A DNA stretch of 64,000 nucleotides, from the NCBI RefSeq assembly GCF_028561565.1, contig NZ_JAQQTE010000001.1, forward strand, positions 739,717 through 803,716, given 5' to 3'. The position numbers were made by a program, and so were the translations under genes. The notes under the pieces are model-generated. The model was not told the DNA's origin. It saw nothing but the letters and a program-made list of their open reading frames with translations, and made no database searches. This document shows positions 16,746 to 24,004 of the stretch, piece by piece. The DNA comes from Gilvibacter sediminis. GTDB taxonomy: Bacteria > Bacteroidota > Bacteroidia > Flavobacteriales > Flavobacteriaceae. Within the stretch, counting starts at the first letter, position 1. Every line of letters starts with the position of its first letter.

Positions 16746-17965
16746 AAAGATTATTGTGGCTAAGCGCAGTACTTGCACTGTGCTGGGCTTGTGAAAAGGA
16801 GAAACCAGTAGAAGAAGTTGCCACCATTATCGAGGCCCCTGTGATAGAAGAGGCCTACGGATTTATTCTCAACGATTTTAACGTAGTACGCGATACGGTT
16901 CGCAACGGCGATACCTTTGGCGTGATCATGGACAATCACCATGTTCCTGCTGCTCAGGTCTACAGCGCTGTAGAAGCCGTTAAGGACAGTTTTGACGTGC
17001 GCCGAATTAACGTGGGTAAACCTTATGTAGGTCTAAATTCTAAGGACAGCCTAAATACCGCTCAAGTTTTCATCTATGAAAACAGTAAAATTGAATACAC
17101 TGTAGTTGATCTGCGCGACACTATTGCTAAGGCCTATCACGGCCGCAAACCGATCACCCTTGTTGAGAAAACAGCCTTTGGCGTGATCAACAGTTCGCTG
17201 TCTGAGGCTTTGGACGAGGTAGGCGTTAGCCCTGTGATGACCGATAAACTCGCCAGCATCTACGCCTGGACCATTAACTTCTTTGCACTTCAAAAAGGAG
17301 ATCGATTTAAGGTGGTCTATACGGAACGCTTTATCAATGATTCCATTCCTGCGGGAATTGATGAGGTCAAAGCCGCTTATTTTGAACACAAGGGAACTCC
17401 GCTACTCGCTTTTAGCTTTGTGGAGAATGAAGATCTCGGCTTGGATTATTATGATGAAGAGGCCAACAACCTGCGCCGGGCATTCTTAAAGTCGCCCATC
17501 CGATTCAACTACAGACTTTCCAGCCGATACAACCTAAAGCGACGCATTGCCTATTACGGTTATAAAGTGCGTCCACACCGCGGGACCGACTTTGCAGCGG
17601 CAGTAGGGACTCCCATCATCGCTACAGCGGACGGAACGGTTACCGAGTCAACTAGACGCGGGGGTAATGGGAAGTACGTAAAGATCAAACACAACAGTAC
17701 CTATTCTACGCAATACCTCCACATGAAAGCCCAAAATGTCAAGGTCGGGGATTTTGTAAGACAAGGCGACGTTATTGGTTGGGTTGGAATGACCGGAAAT
17801 ACTGGAGGGCCTCACGTTTGCTATCGTTTTTGGAAAAACGGGGAGCAAGTAGATCCTTTTTTACAAGATTTGCCAGCCTCTAAGCCCTTGGCAGACTCCC
17901 TTAGACCTCAATACTTCGAATACATCAAGCCTTTAAAGGAAAAACTTGATTGTATAATTTTTTAG
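16742..17965 (+). CDS. M23-family peptidoglycan metallopeptidase, lipoprotein, TTG start
   Basis: A 407-residue predicted lipoprotein (hydrophobic leader ending CWAC, Cys17) with a C-terminal LytM/M23 domain (about 270-370) that would cut peptidoglycan cross-links in the periplasm. Zinc site residues: His279 and Asp283 (HRGTDF), catalytic-side His327 (YLHMKA) and His358. The usual HxH ends here as His358-Val-Cys360, so the last zinc ligand is Cys. The start is TTG in a TTGA overlap with the kynA stop; the first downstream ATG (residue 63) would remove the lipoprotein signal, which supports TTG. Confidence 0.87.
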   Translation: MKRLLWLSAVLALCWACEKEKPVEEVATIIEAPVIEEAYGFILNDFNVVRDTVRNGDTFGVIMDNHHVPAAQVYSAVEAVKDSFDVRRINVGKPYVGLNSKDSLNTAQVFIYENSKIEYTVVDLRDTIAKAYHGRKPITLVEKTAFGVINSSLSEALDEVGVSPVMTDKLASIYAWTINFFALQKGDRFKVVYTERFINDSIPAGIDEVKAAYFEHKGTPLLAFSFVENEDLGLDYYDEEANNLRRAFLKSPIRFNYRLSSRYNLKRRIAYYGYKVRPHRGTDFAAAVGTPIIATADGTVTESTRRGGNGKYVKIKHNSTYSTQYLHMKAQNVKVGDFVRQGDVIGWVGMTGNTGGPHVCYRFWKNGEQVDPFLQDLPASKPLADSLRPQYFEYIKPLKEKLDCIIF

Positions 17966-17992
17966 GAAATTCTTAAAAAACGGTTAATAATT

Positions 17993-18023
17993 ATCTGATA
18001 GTTAATGATTTCTGTCAGATTTT
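17993..18023 (+). terminator. Probable terminator after the kynA-M23 operon
   Basis: ATCTGATAG (17993-18001) pairs with CTGTCAGAT (18012-18020) with one G-T wobble and a 10-base loop; a short T-run follows. Confidence 0.55.
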
Positions 18024-18107
18024 CAACGGTATTATGCCGTATCTTAAGAAAGTATCAAAAAGTGCTTATTTAACCTTAAGGTAATGTTAAAAGTGCGCAC
18101 TTAGTAA

Positions 18108-18115
18108 TACTTTTG
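18108..18115 (+). promoter_or_regulatory. -7 promoter element for the Oar-like receptor
   Basis: TACTTTTG is an exact TAnnTTTG match 23 bases before the ATG at 18139, in a 173-base AT-rich leader. Confidence 0.6.
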
Positions 18116-18138
18116 TACCAATCAAAATTAACTGTTTT

Positions 18139-21100
18139 ATGAGAAAAATTACTTTCTATTTAACCGTGGCTTGTTTGTTGCTCGGCGCAAGTGCATTTGC
18201 GCAAGGGGTAACTACAGGGGGCATGAACGGTCGTGTCCTTGACACCAATGCCGAACCTCTGTTTGGGGCGAATGTGGTTGCTGTCCACACTCCCACAGGG
18301 ACAACTTATGGTGCGATAACCGATTATGACGGTTTTTATCGTATCTCTAACATGAGAGCAGGTGGTCCTTACACTGTGACTATCTCTTACGTAGGATTTG
18401 AAGACTTCACCAGAAACGGAGTGTTCTTGCAACTAGGTAACTCGCAAAAAATCAGTGTAAACCTTGCTGAATCTGCTTCTGCACTTGACGAGGTTGTGAT
18501 CGTTGCACAGCGAAACAATGTTTTCGATTCCAAGAAAACAGGAACGCAAACCACAGTAACCTCTAGGGATATTGCAACACTACCTGCGGTTACTCGTTCT
18601 ATCGCTGACTTTGCACGTATTACTCCGCAAGCACAGCTTACGGAAGGTAACGACGGATTCTCTATCTCTCTTGCAGGTCAGAACAACCGTTACAACGCTA
18701 TCTATATTGATGGTGCTGTAAACAATGACGTTTTTGGTCTTGCAGGATCAGGTACTAACGGTGGACAGACTGGTGTTAACCCATTCTCTGTGGATGCGGT
18801 TGAATCTTTCCAGATCAACATTGCGCCGTTTGATGTACGTCAATCTGGTTTCTCCGGAGGTTCCATCAACGCCATTACGCGTTCTGGTACCAATGAAGTT
18901 CAGGGATCTGCTTACTTCTATCTACGTAACCAAAGCCTAGCTGGAAAAACTCCAACAGGTCTAGTAGATGAAGGTGAAGCTCGCGAAAGCCTTGACGATT
19001 TCTCTGCTCAGCTTTACGGAGTTCGTGTTGGAGGTCCAATCATCAAGGACAAATTGTTCTACTTCATCAACTATGAGCGTCAGGACGAGGAAACTCCTCA
19101 GCCATTTAACTTCAGCCAGTATGAAGGACGTTCTTCTTTGGAAGACTTGAACGGTTTGGTGAACTTCTTGCGTTCTACTTACGGGTATGACCCAGGAATC
19201 TTTGACGCTAACACGCGTACCTTGACTTCTGATAAGGTAACTGCTAAGTTAGACTACAACTTGAACAACGCTAACAAGTTTACCCTACGTCACTCTTACG
19301 TAAAGGCAGACAACTTGGAAGCGCGTAACTCAAACCCATTCCGTATCGGATTCATCAACGGTTCTGAGGAGTTCATTACTACGACTAACTCTACTGCTTT
19401 TGAGTGGCGTTATTCTGGAACCAACGTAGCTAACAACTTGGTAATTGGTTATACTACAGTGCGTGATGACCGTGATCCTTCTGGTAATCCATTCCCAACT
19501 GTAGACATTCAGGATGGAAACGGAACTATCTCTTTTGGATCTGAGCCATTCTCTACTGCGAACTTGTTGAACACGGATGTATTTACCATCAACAACAACT
19601 TCGAGATCTATTCAGGGCGTCACACCATTACCTTGGGTGCGAACTTTGAATACGCTAAAGTGAAGAACTTGTTCTTCGCCTTTAACTTTGGTGACTATAC
19701 TTTTGAAGACGAGTTTGATGACAACGGAGTGCTTATCTCTAGTGGATTGGAGCGCTTCTTGACGGGTCAACAAGCAGACGTTTACCAGCACGGATATTCC
19801 CTGTTGGGTAACGGTGCTGTAGGTGATGAGTCTGCTGGTGCTGCAGAATTCTCTGCTTCTCAGCTAGGATTCTACGCTCAAGATGATTTCCAAGCAACAG
19901 ATGACTTGAAATTGACTTTCGGTCTACGTGTTGACATTCCTTACTGGGAAGATGGATTGGCTAATGATGACTTTAACAACCGTACTATTCCATTATTGGA
20001 AGCGGCTGGAAAAGATCTTCAAGGAGCTCGTGTAGGGCAGACCATTCGTGCAAACCCATTGTTTGCTCCACGTCTTGGATTCAACTGGGATGTGAACGGA
20101 GAGAGCAAGACTCAGGTTCGTGGTGGTTTAGGAGTATTTACTTCAAGACTTCCATTGGTATGGCCTGGAGGAACTTACAACAACAACGGTATCACCGGTG
20201 GATTTATGTTTGAGTTCGGTCAAGACTTTGAGCCAGACGTGAACAACCAGTTTGAAGATCCAGCTCCAGGTTCTGGAGGTGTTGGAGGAAACATTGACCT
20301 AATTGCCGAAAACTTCAAGTTACCACAGGTAATGAAGTACAACATTGCGGTAGATCAAAAACTTCCTTTCTGGGGGCTTATCGCTACAGCAGACTTCTTA
20401 TATACTGACGTAATTAGTGACATCGAGTACCGTAACCTTAACCTTAAAGGCCCAACGGGTTCTTTAAATGGTGCGGACAACCGTCCAACATATGACCGTC
20501 GTGATGAGATTGACGATACGTATCAGCGTATCATCCTAGCTTCTAACACTACGCTAGGTCATGCTTATAACGTAACTGCAACTATCCGCAAGCCATTTGA
20601 GAATGGATTCCAAGGACAAGTATCTTGGTCTTATGGAGATTCCTTCAAAGTATTTGATGGAACTTCTTCTCAGAACTCTTCTCAGTGGAGAAACCGTCAG
20701 ACTGTAAACGGAAAGAACAGAGACTTCATTGACACACGTTCTGATTTCTCTCTAGGACACCGTATTACTTCTAACGCTTCTTATGAGATCTCTTGGAATG
20801 ACAACGTAAAGACCACTATTGGATTCTTCTACGAAGGTGTTCAAGGAAACCCATTCAGCTACACCTACCGTGAAGGACGTGACCTGTTGAATGACGACTC
20901 TCGTGACAACGCACTTATCTACGTTCCTGCTAACCAAGGTGAGATCAACCTAGTTGATCAATCTGCAGACGGAGGTCTTACAAGTGCTGAGCAGTGGGCC
21001 GCTCTTGATGCGTTCATTGAAGGTGATGACTACTTGCGTTCACGCAGAGGTCAGTACGCTGAGCGTAACGGAGACCGCGGACCATGGAGCCACGTTATTG

Positions 21101-21387
21101 ACTTCAAACTGTTGCAAGACTTTAGCTTGAAGATCGGACAGACAAAGCACACCTTCCAGGCGTCTTTGGATATCTTCAACTTCACCAACTTGTTGAACAA
21201 AGACTGGGGTCAGCGTAACTTCGTCCCAGGAAACGTTGGATTGTTAACTACAGTAACTGCAGGACCAGATCCAGCCTTTACTTTCGATCCTACTCAGTTT
21301 GACGAAGGAGTTCGTGTAATTGATGACTTCGGATTGCAATCTTCAAGATGGCAAATGCAGCTTGGATTGCGTTACCTATTCAACTAA
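18139..21387 (+). CDS. Large Oar-like TonB-dependent receptor
   Basis: A 1082-residue outer-membrane protein: signal peptide (1-21), carboxypeptidase-regulatory-like domain (about 25-110, MNGRVLDTNAEPLFGANVV), TonB-type plug (about 120-260, with RYNAIYIDGAVNNDVFG and GGSINAITRSGTNEVQG) and a long barrel ending LGLRYLFN. It belongs to the Oar family of TonB receptors; substrates are mostly unknown. Codon use is strikingly restricted (CGT for Arg, AAC for Asn, GGA/GGT for Gly), typical of highly expressed genes. It is a single-gene transcript with its own promoter and a strong terminator. Confidence 0.92.
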   Translation: MRKITFYLTVACLLLGASAFAQGVTTGGMNGRVLDTNAEPLFGANVVAVHTPTGTTYGAITDYDGFYRISNMRAGGPYTVTISYVGFEDFTRNGVFLQLGNSQKISVNLAESASALDEVVIVAQRNNVFDSKKTGTQTTVTSRDIATLPAVTRSIADFARITPQAQLTEGNDGFSISLAGQNNRYNAIYIDGAVNNDVFGLAGSGTNGGQTGVNPFSVDAVESFQINIAPFDVRQSGFSGGSINAITRSGTNEVQGSAYFYLRNQSLAGKTPTGLVDEGEARESLDDFSAQLYGVRVGGPIIKDKLFYFINYERQDEETPQPFNFSQYEGRSSLEDLNGLVNFLRSTYGYDPGIFDANTRTLTSDKVTAKLDYNLNNANKFTLRHSYVKADNLEARNSNPFRIGFINGSEEFITTTNSTAFEWRYSGTNVANNLVIGYTTVRDDRDPSGNPFPTVDIQDGNGTISFGSEPFSTANLLNTDVFTINNNFEIYSGRHTITLGANFEYAKVKNLFFAFNFGDYTFEDEFDDNGVLISSGLERFLTGQQADVYQHGYSLLGNGAVGDESAGAAEFSASQLGFYAQDDFQATDDLKLTFGLRVDIPYWEDGLANDDFNNRTIPLLEAAGKDLQGARVGQTIRANPLFAPRLGFNWDVNGESKTQVRGGLGVFTSRLPLVWPGGTYNNNGITGGFMFEFGQDFEPDVNNQFEDPAPGSGGVGGNIDLIAENFKLPQVMKYNIAVDQKLPFWGLIATADFLYTDVISDIEYRNLNLKGPTGSLNGADNRPTYDRRDEIDDTYQRIILASNTTLGHAYNVTATIRKPFENGFQGQVSWSYGDSFKVFDGTSSQNSSQWRNRQTVNGKNRDFIDTRSDFSLGHRITSNASYEISWNDNVKTTIGFFYEGVQGNPFSYTYREGRDLLNDDSRDNALIYVPANQGEINLVDQSADGGLTSAEQWAALDAFIEGDDYLRSRRGQYAERNGDRGPWSHVIDFKLLQDFSLKIGQTKHTFQASLDIFNFTNLLNKDWGQRNFVPGNVGLLTTVTAGPDPAFTFDPTQFDEGVRVIDDFGLQSSRWQMQLGLRYLFN

Positions 21388-21425
21388 GCCGGATAGGTTA
21401 AGCAAAACAGCTTAAACAAATATTT

Positions 21426-21466
21426 AACCCTGCAGTAGAACTAAGTTCACTGCAGGGTTATTTTTT
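21426..21466 (+). terminator. Strong terminator after the Oar-like receptor
   Basis: An 11-bp stem (21426-21436 with 21449-21459) is capped by a second 4-bp stem (GAAC/GTTC) and followed by a T-run. Confidence 0.9.
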
Positions 21467-21472
21467 ATGTCT

Positions 21473-21480
21473 TACCTTTG
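21473..21480 (+). promoter_or_regulatory. -7 promoter element for the four-helix membrane protein
   Basis: TACCTTTG, an exact TAnnTTTG match 21 bases before the ATG at 21502 and just after the preceding terminator. Confidence 0.6.
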
Positions 21481-21501
21481 TGTAAACAACTTCAATAAAC
21501 C

Positions 21502-21945
21502 ATGTACACCACCGTTCAGTTTTTACATTCATATTGGGCCTATTTGGTCGTTCTTGTGGTCTTTTTAGCCACCTTCAACGCCTTACTCGGGTTTTTTAGC
21601 AAACGTGATTACGGCGCCAAGGACTTTAGAATTTCCCTTTTCGCTTTGATCGTTACTCACATTCAACTCTTGATCGGATTGGTGCTTTATTTTGTTTCTC
21701 CGCTAGGATTTAAATCCATTAGCGCTAATGGCATGGGAACCGTGATGAAAGACTCTGTATTGCGCTTAAATGCAGTGGAGCATCCAACGGTAATGTTGAT
21801 CGTTGTCGCCTTAATCACAATCGGATATTCAAAACACAAAAAGAAATTGGTCTCCAGACCCAAGTTCAAGACTTTGATGATCTTTTACACCCTCGCGTTT
21901 ATACTGCTATTGAGCCGTATTCCTTGGGGACAATGGTTTGATTAA
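21502..21945 (+). CDS. Four-helix integral membrane protein, unknown function
   Basis: A 147-residue protein with four predicted membrane helices (about 10-30, 45-65, 93-108 and 122-140) and basic loops (SKHKKKLVSRPKFK). Histidines occur near or within helices (FLHSYWAY, VTHIQLL, NAVEHPTVM), a pattern seen in small haem or copper membrane proteins, but no established ligand signature is present. It has its own promoter. The downstream side is the hairpin-rich island, with no gene partner on the same strand. Function not recognised. Confidence 0.8.
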   Translation: MYTTVQFLHSYWAYLVVLVVFLATFNALLGFFSKRDYGAKDFRISLFALIVTHIQLLIGLVLYFVSPLGFKSISANGMGTVMKDSVLRLNAVEHPTVMLIVVALITIGYSKHKKKLVSRPKFKTLMIFYTLAFILLLSRIPWGQWFD

Positions 21946-22633
21946 TCTTTTGGCGCATGCTGCTGCGCAGCACCGGGCTTTCCACACTACGTGGTAGTTT
22001 GTTGCAATCCCTTGCGCGTGAATTGCGCGTTAGTATTAAAAGATTTCTTTCCGCTTACGCGGGTGCTTCGCTTAAAAGCCCACTGGGCTTTTAATTTTGT
22101 TGTACAAAATATCGCTCACCAATTTTTTGCATTGCCCAAATTACTGAATGAACAATGTTCAGTGGACATTGTGATTGAAGTACCGCAAAAACTCTAGCCT
22201 CTCCCGAACATGATTTTTCTCGCTTGCATAACTTGGAATTTATGCAAGCTCAAAAACCGAATTGCTCGGCTAAAAACGGTCCATGGCTTCCCGTTTTCTT
22301 AACGCCTTACAATTACTATCAAGCGGTGCTGGCGGTATTATGATTTGTATTAATGCTTTTTTTGCCCCTTCTGCGTAACGTCTGTAGGTGAGCAAAGATC
22401 GGTAAGATAGTAGCAACTTAGTTGCTACTTCAGATTTTGCGAACGGTTTTACGCTTAGATTACAGTGAGTTAAGAAATCGAAGCGTAAAAACAGACTTTG
22501 AAGGGGCTAGTCCTTTTGGTCACTTTTGCGGCAATGGGAAAAGTGACATGAAAATGGTTTTCGGTACTCACCGAGAAAATCAAAGCCTCGCTCGAAGTCG
22601 CCGACTATATTTATAAAGTTTGTTTAATAATAC
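21946..22633. other. Hairpin-dense non-coding island
   Basis: No convincing reading frame; two short frames here (68 and 64 codons) run through the hairpins and have no family features. Perfect or near-perfect inverted repeats include: TTAAAAGCCC/GGGCTTTTAA (22072-22094), ATTTTGT/ACAAAAT just after it, GCTTGCATAA/TTATGCAAGC (22222-22249), AAAACGG/CCGTTTT (22273-22297), AGTAGCAAC/GTTGCTACT (22409-22429), TTTTACGCTT/AAGCGTAAAA (22447-22490), GTCACTTTT/AAAAGTGAC (22519-22547) and TCGGT/ACCGA (22561-22574). The sequence may be a structured RNA, a decayed mobile element or a repeat array. Confidence 0.7.
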
Positions 22634-22774
22634 CTAAACCTGCCTTCTCGCACGTTTATTTCTGCGATTGCGGTGATATCTTCCGTTTCTGGTAAAGAAG
22701 GTGACAAAGCCCCAAATAAGGCAAATGGCCCCAATGAGAAGAAAGATCTCTTTAGCTTCTGATGGAATATTCAT
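22634..22774 (-). CDS. Small membrane protein with Arg-rich tail (46 aa)
   Basis: A 46-codon frame running from ATG 22774 to a stop at 22634-22636. The product has one strongly hydrophobic helix (about residues 10-27, IFLLIGAICLIWGFVTFF) and a highly basic tail (GRYHRNRRNKRARRQV). Hydrophobic core plus positive end is the layout of real small single-span proteins (C-terminus in the cytoplasm by the positive-inside rule). It lies 44 bases downstream of the secreted EEP gene on the same strand and may share its transcript. No function can be assigned. Confidence 0.55.
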   Translation of the reverse strand: MNIPSEAKEIFLLIGAICLIWGFVTFFTRNGRYHRNRRNKRARRQV

Positions 22775-22818
22775 ACCAGTAAAGTACGAATTCTTTTATG
22801 AAAAGGAGCTAAGTTGCT

Positions 22819-23871
22819 CTAGTTCATCTCCTTAATCAAATAAACCAAAACAGGAAAGTGATCGGAATATCCACCGGTAAAACCTCCGTTGGCAAAAGAG
22901 CGGTACGGATAGCCTTTGTAGCGTCCTCTTGGGTTAGAGAGATAAGCTTTGTTGTAGATCTCCGCCTTGTAGTAGCGATAGCTGCTGTAGTCCTCTTCCA
23001 AAAGCGCATCAGACAAAATGATCTGATCAAAAAGATTCCAACCGTCGCGATACGCTAAAGTTCCAAGGCCTTTTTTGAACATGGCTGCCATTGGGTTGTA
23101 CAATTCCTTTGGACCAACCTTGTCTTTATTGGCTTTGGCGCCCAGTGTTTTCTTGACGCTTTTGTTGGTTGGATCGTCATTGAGGTCACCCATAGTGATG
23201 ATCTTCGCGTAAGGATCCGCACTGTGCAGGGAGTCAATAATACTTTTATTGAGTTCTGCAGCTTGCACACGCTTGTAGCGGCTACGCGCCTCTCCTCCAG
23301 AACGAGATGGCCAGTGGTTCACAATAACGTGGATCAAATCGCCATCAAGCATCCCAGAGACCACCAACTGATCACGCGTATAAACGCGCTTGTCACGATC
23401 TTCATTATCATAAATGATCAAAGGCTTGGCTTCGTAGTTGGTCGGAGTGAAAAGCGCTTTTTGGTACAAGAGCGCTACATCGATCCCACGACGGTCTGGA
23501 GAATCAAACTGAATGATCCCGTAATCATAAGGCAACAACTCGGGCTGGTTCACCAAGTCTTCCAATACCTTGCGATTTTCTGTTTCTGCCACCCCAATTA
23601 GTGCTGGAGCAGTTCCGGTCACGTCTCGGCCTACATCAGCAATAACCTTAGCCATATTGGCCAATTTAGCGGCGTATATTTCTTCGGTCCAGTGGTCGCG
23701 TCCATCTGGCGTACGGTCGTCATCATAAGTGATGGGGTCGTCTTCTGTATCAAAGAGGTTTTCTACGTTGTAAAACGCAATGGTATTAACCTTATATGAT
23801 TTCTGTCCCTGAGCCAGCATCGCTGTGGTAATCAAGCAAATAAGTCCAAAAACAAGAGGTCTGATATTCAT
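22819..23871 (-). CDS. Secreted endonuclease/exonuclease/phosphatase (EEP) family protein
   Basis: A 350-residue EEP-superfamily hydrolase (DNase I-like, Mg-dependent phosphodiesterases and phosphatases). Signal peptide in the first about 22 residues (LICLITTAMLAQG). Catalytic blocks: FYNVENLFD, VAETEN (metal Glu), DRRGIDVALLY, VNHWPSR (catalytic His), GDLNDDP and a final SDHFPV (Asp-His). The ATG at 23871 is preferred to a TTG at 23883. Substrate could be nucleic acid, nucleotide or another phosphodiester. It is divergent from the TonB-receptor/DUF5689 pair across a shared 133-base promoter region. A cytosolic paralogue is at 33778-34722. Confidence 0.9.
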   Translation of the reverse strand: MNIRPLVFGLICLITTAMLAQGQKSYKVNTIAFYNVENLFDTEDDPITYDDDRTPDGRDHWTEEIYAAKLANMAKVIADVGRDVTGTAPALIGVAETENRKVLEDLVNQPELLPYDYGIIQFDSPDRRGIDVALLYQKALFTPTNYEAKPLIIYDNEDRDKRVYTRDQLVVSGMLDGDLIHVIVNHWPSRSGGEARSRYKRVQAAELNKSIIDSLHSADPYAKIITMGDLNDDPTNKSVKKTLGAKANKDKVGPKELYNPMAAMFKKGLGTLAYRDGWNLFDQIILSDALLEEDYSSYRYYKAEIYNKAYLSNPRGRYKGYPYRSFANGGFTGGYSDHFPVLVYLIKEMN

Positions 23872-23920
23872 CGTAAGCTGCAATATTATATTTATGTAAA
23901 GGGCTAAACAAAAGCCGAGC

Positions 23921-23928
23921 CAAAAGTA
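23921..23928 (-). promoter_or_regulatory. -7 promoter element for the secreted EEP gene
   Basis: On the minus strand this reads TACTTTTG, an exact TAnnTTTG match, about 50 bases before the ATG at 23871. Confidence 0.55.
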
Positions 23929-23948
23929 GTTATTCTCATCAAAAGACT

Positions 23949-23956
23949 TAGTTTTG
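23949..23956 (+). promoter_or_regulatory. -7 promoter element for the TonB receptor/DUF5689 operon
   Basis: TAGTTTTG, an exact TAnnTTTG match 48 bases before the ATG at 24005. It lies only 20 bases from the divergent element at 23921-23928, so one regulator could control both directions. Confidence 0.6.
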
Positions 23957-24004
23957 TGCGCTATTAATTAACTATTTAATAATTCAATTCAACTACTAAA
24001 CAGC

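Noticed and set aside
21991-22616. Two reading frames of 68 and 64 codons in the hairpin-dense island
   Set aside because: They run through perfect inverted repeats, have no signal peptide, motif or usual composition, and no promoter or ribosome-binding support.
21946-22620. Integron attC-like array
   Set aside because: The hairpins do not show the paired core-site pattern consistently and no cassette genes or integrase are present.
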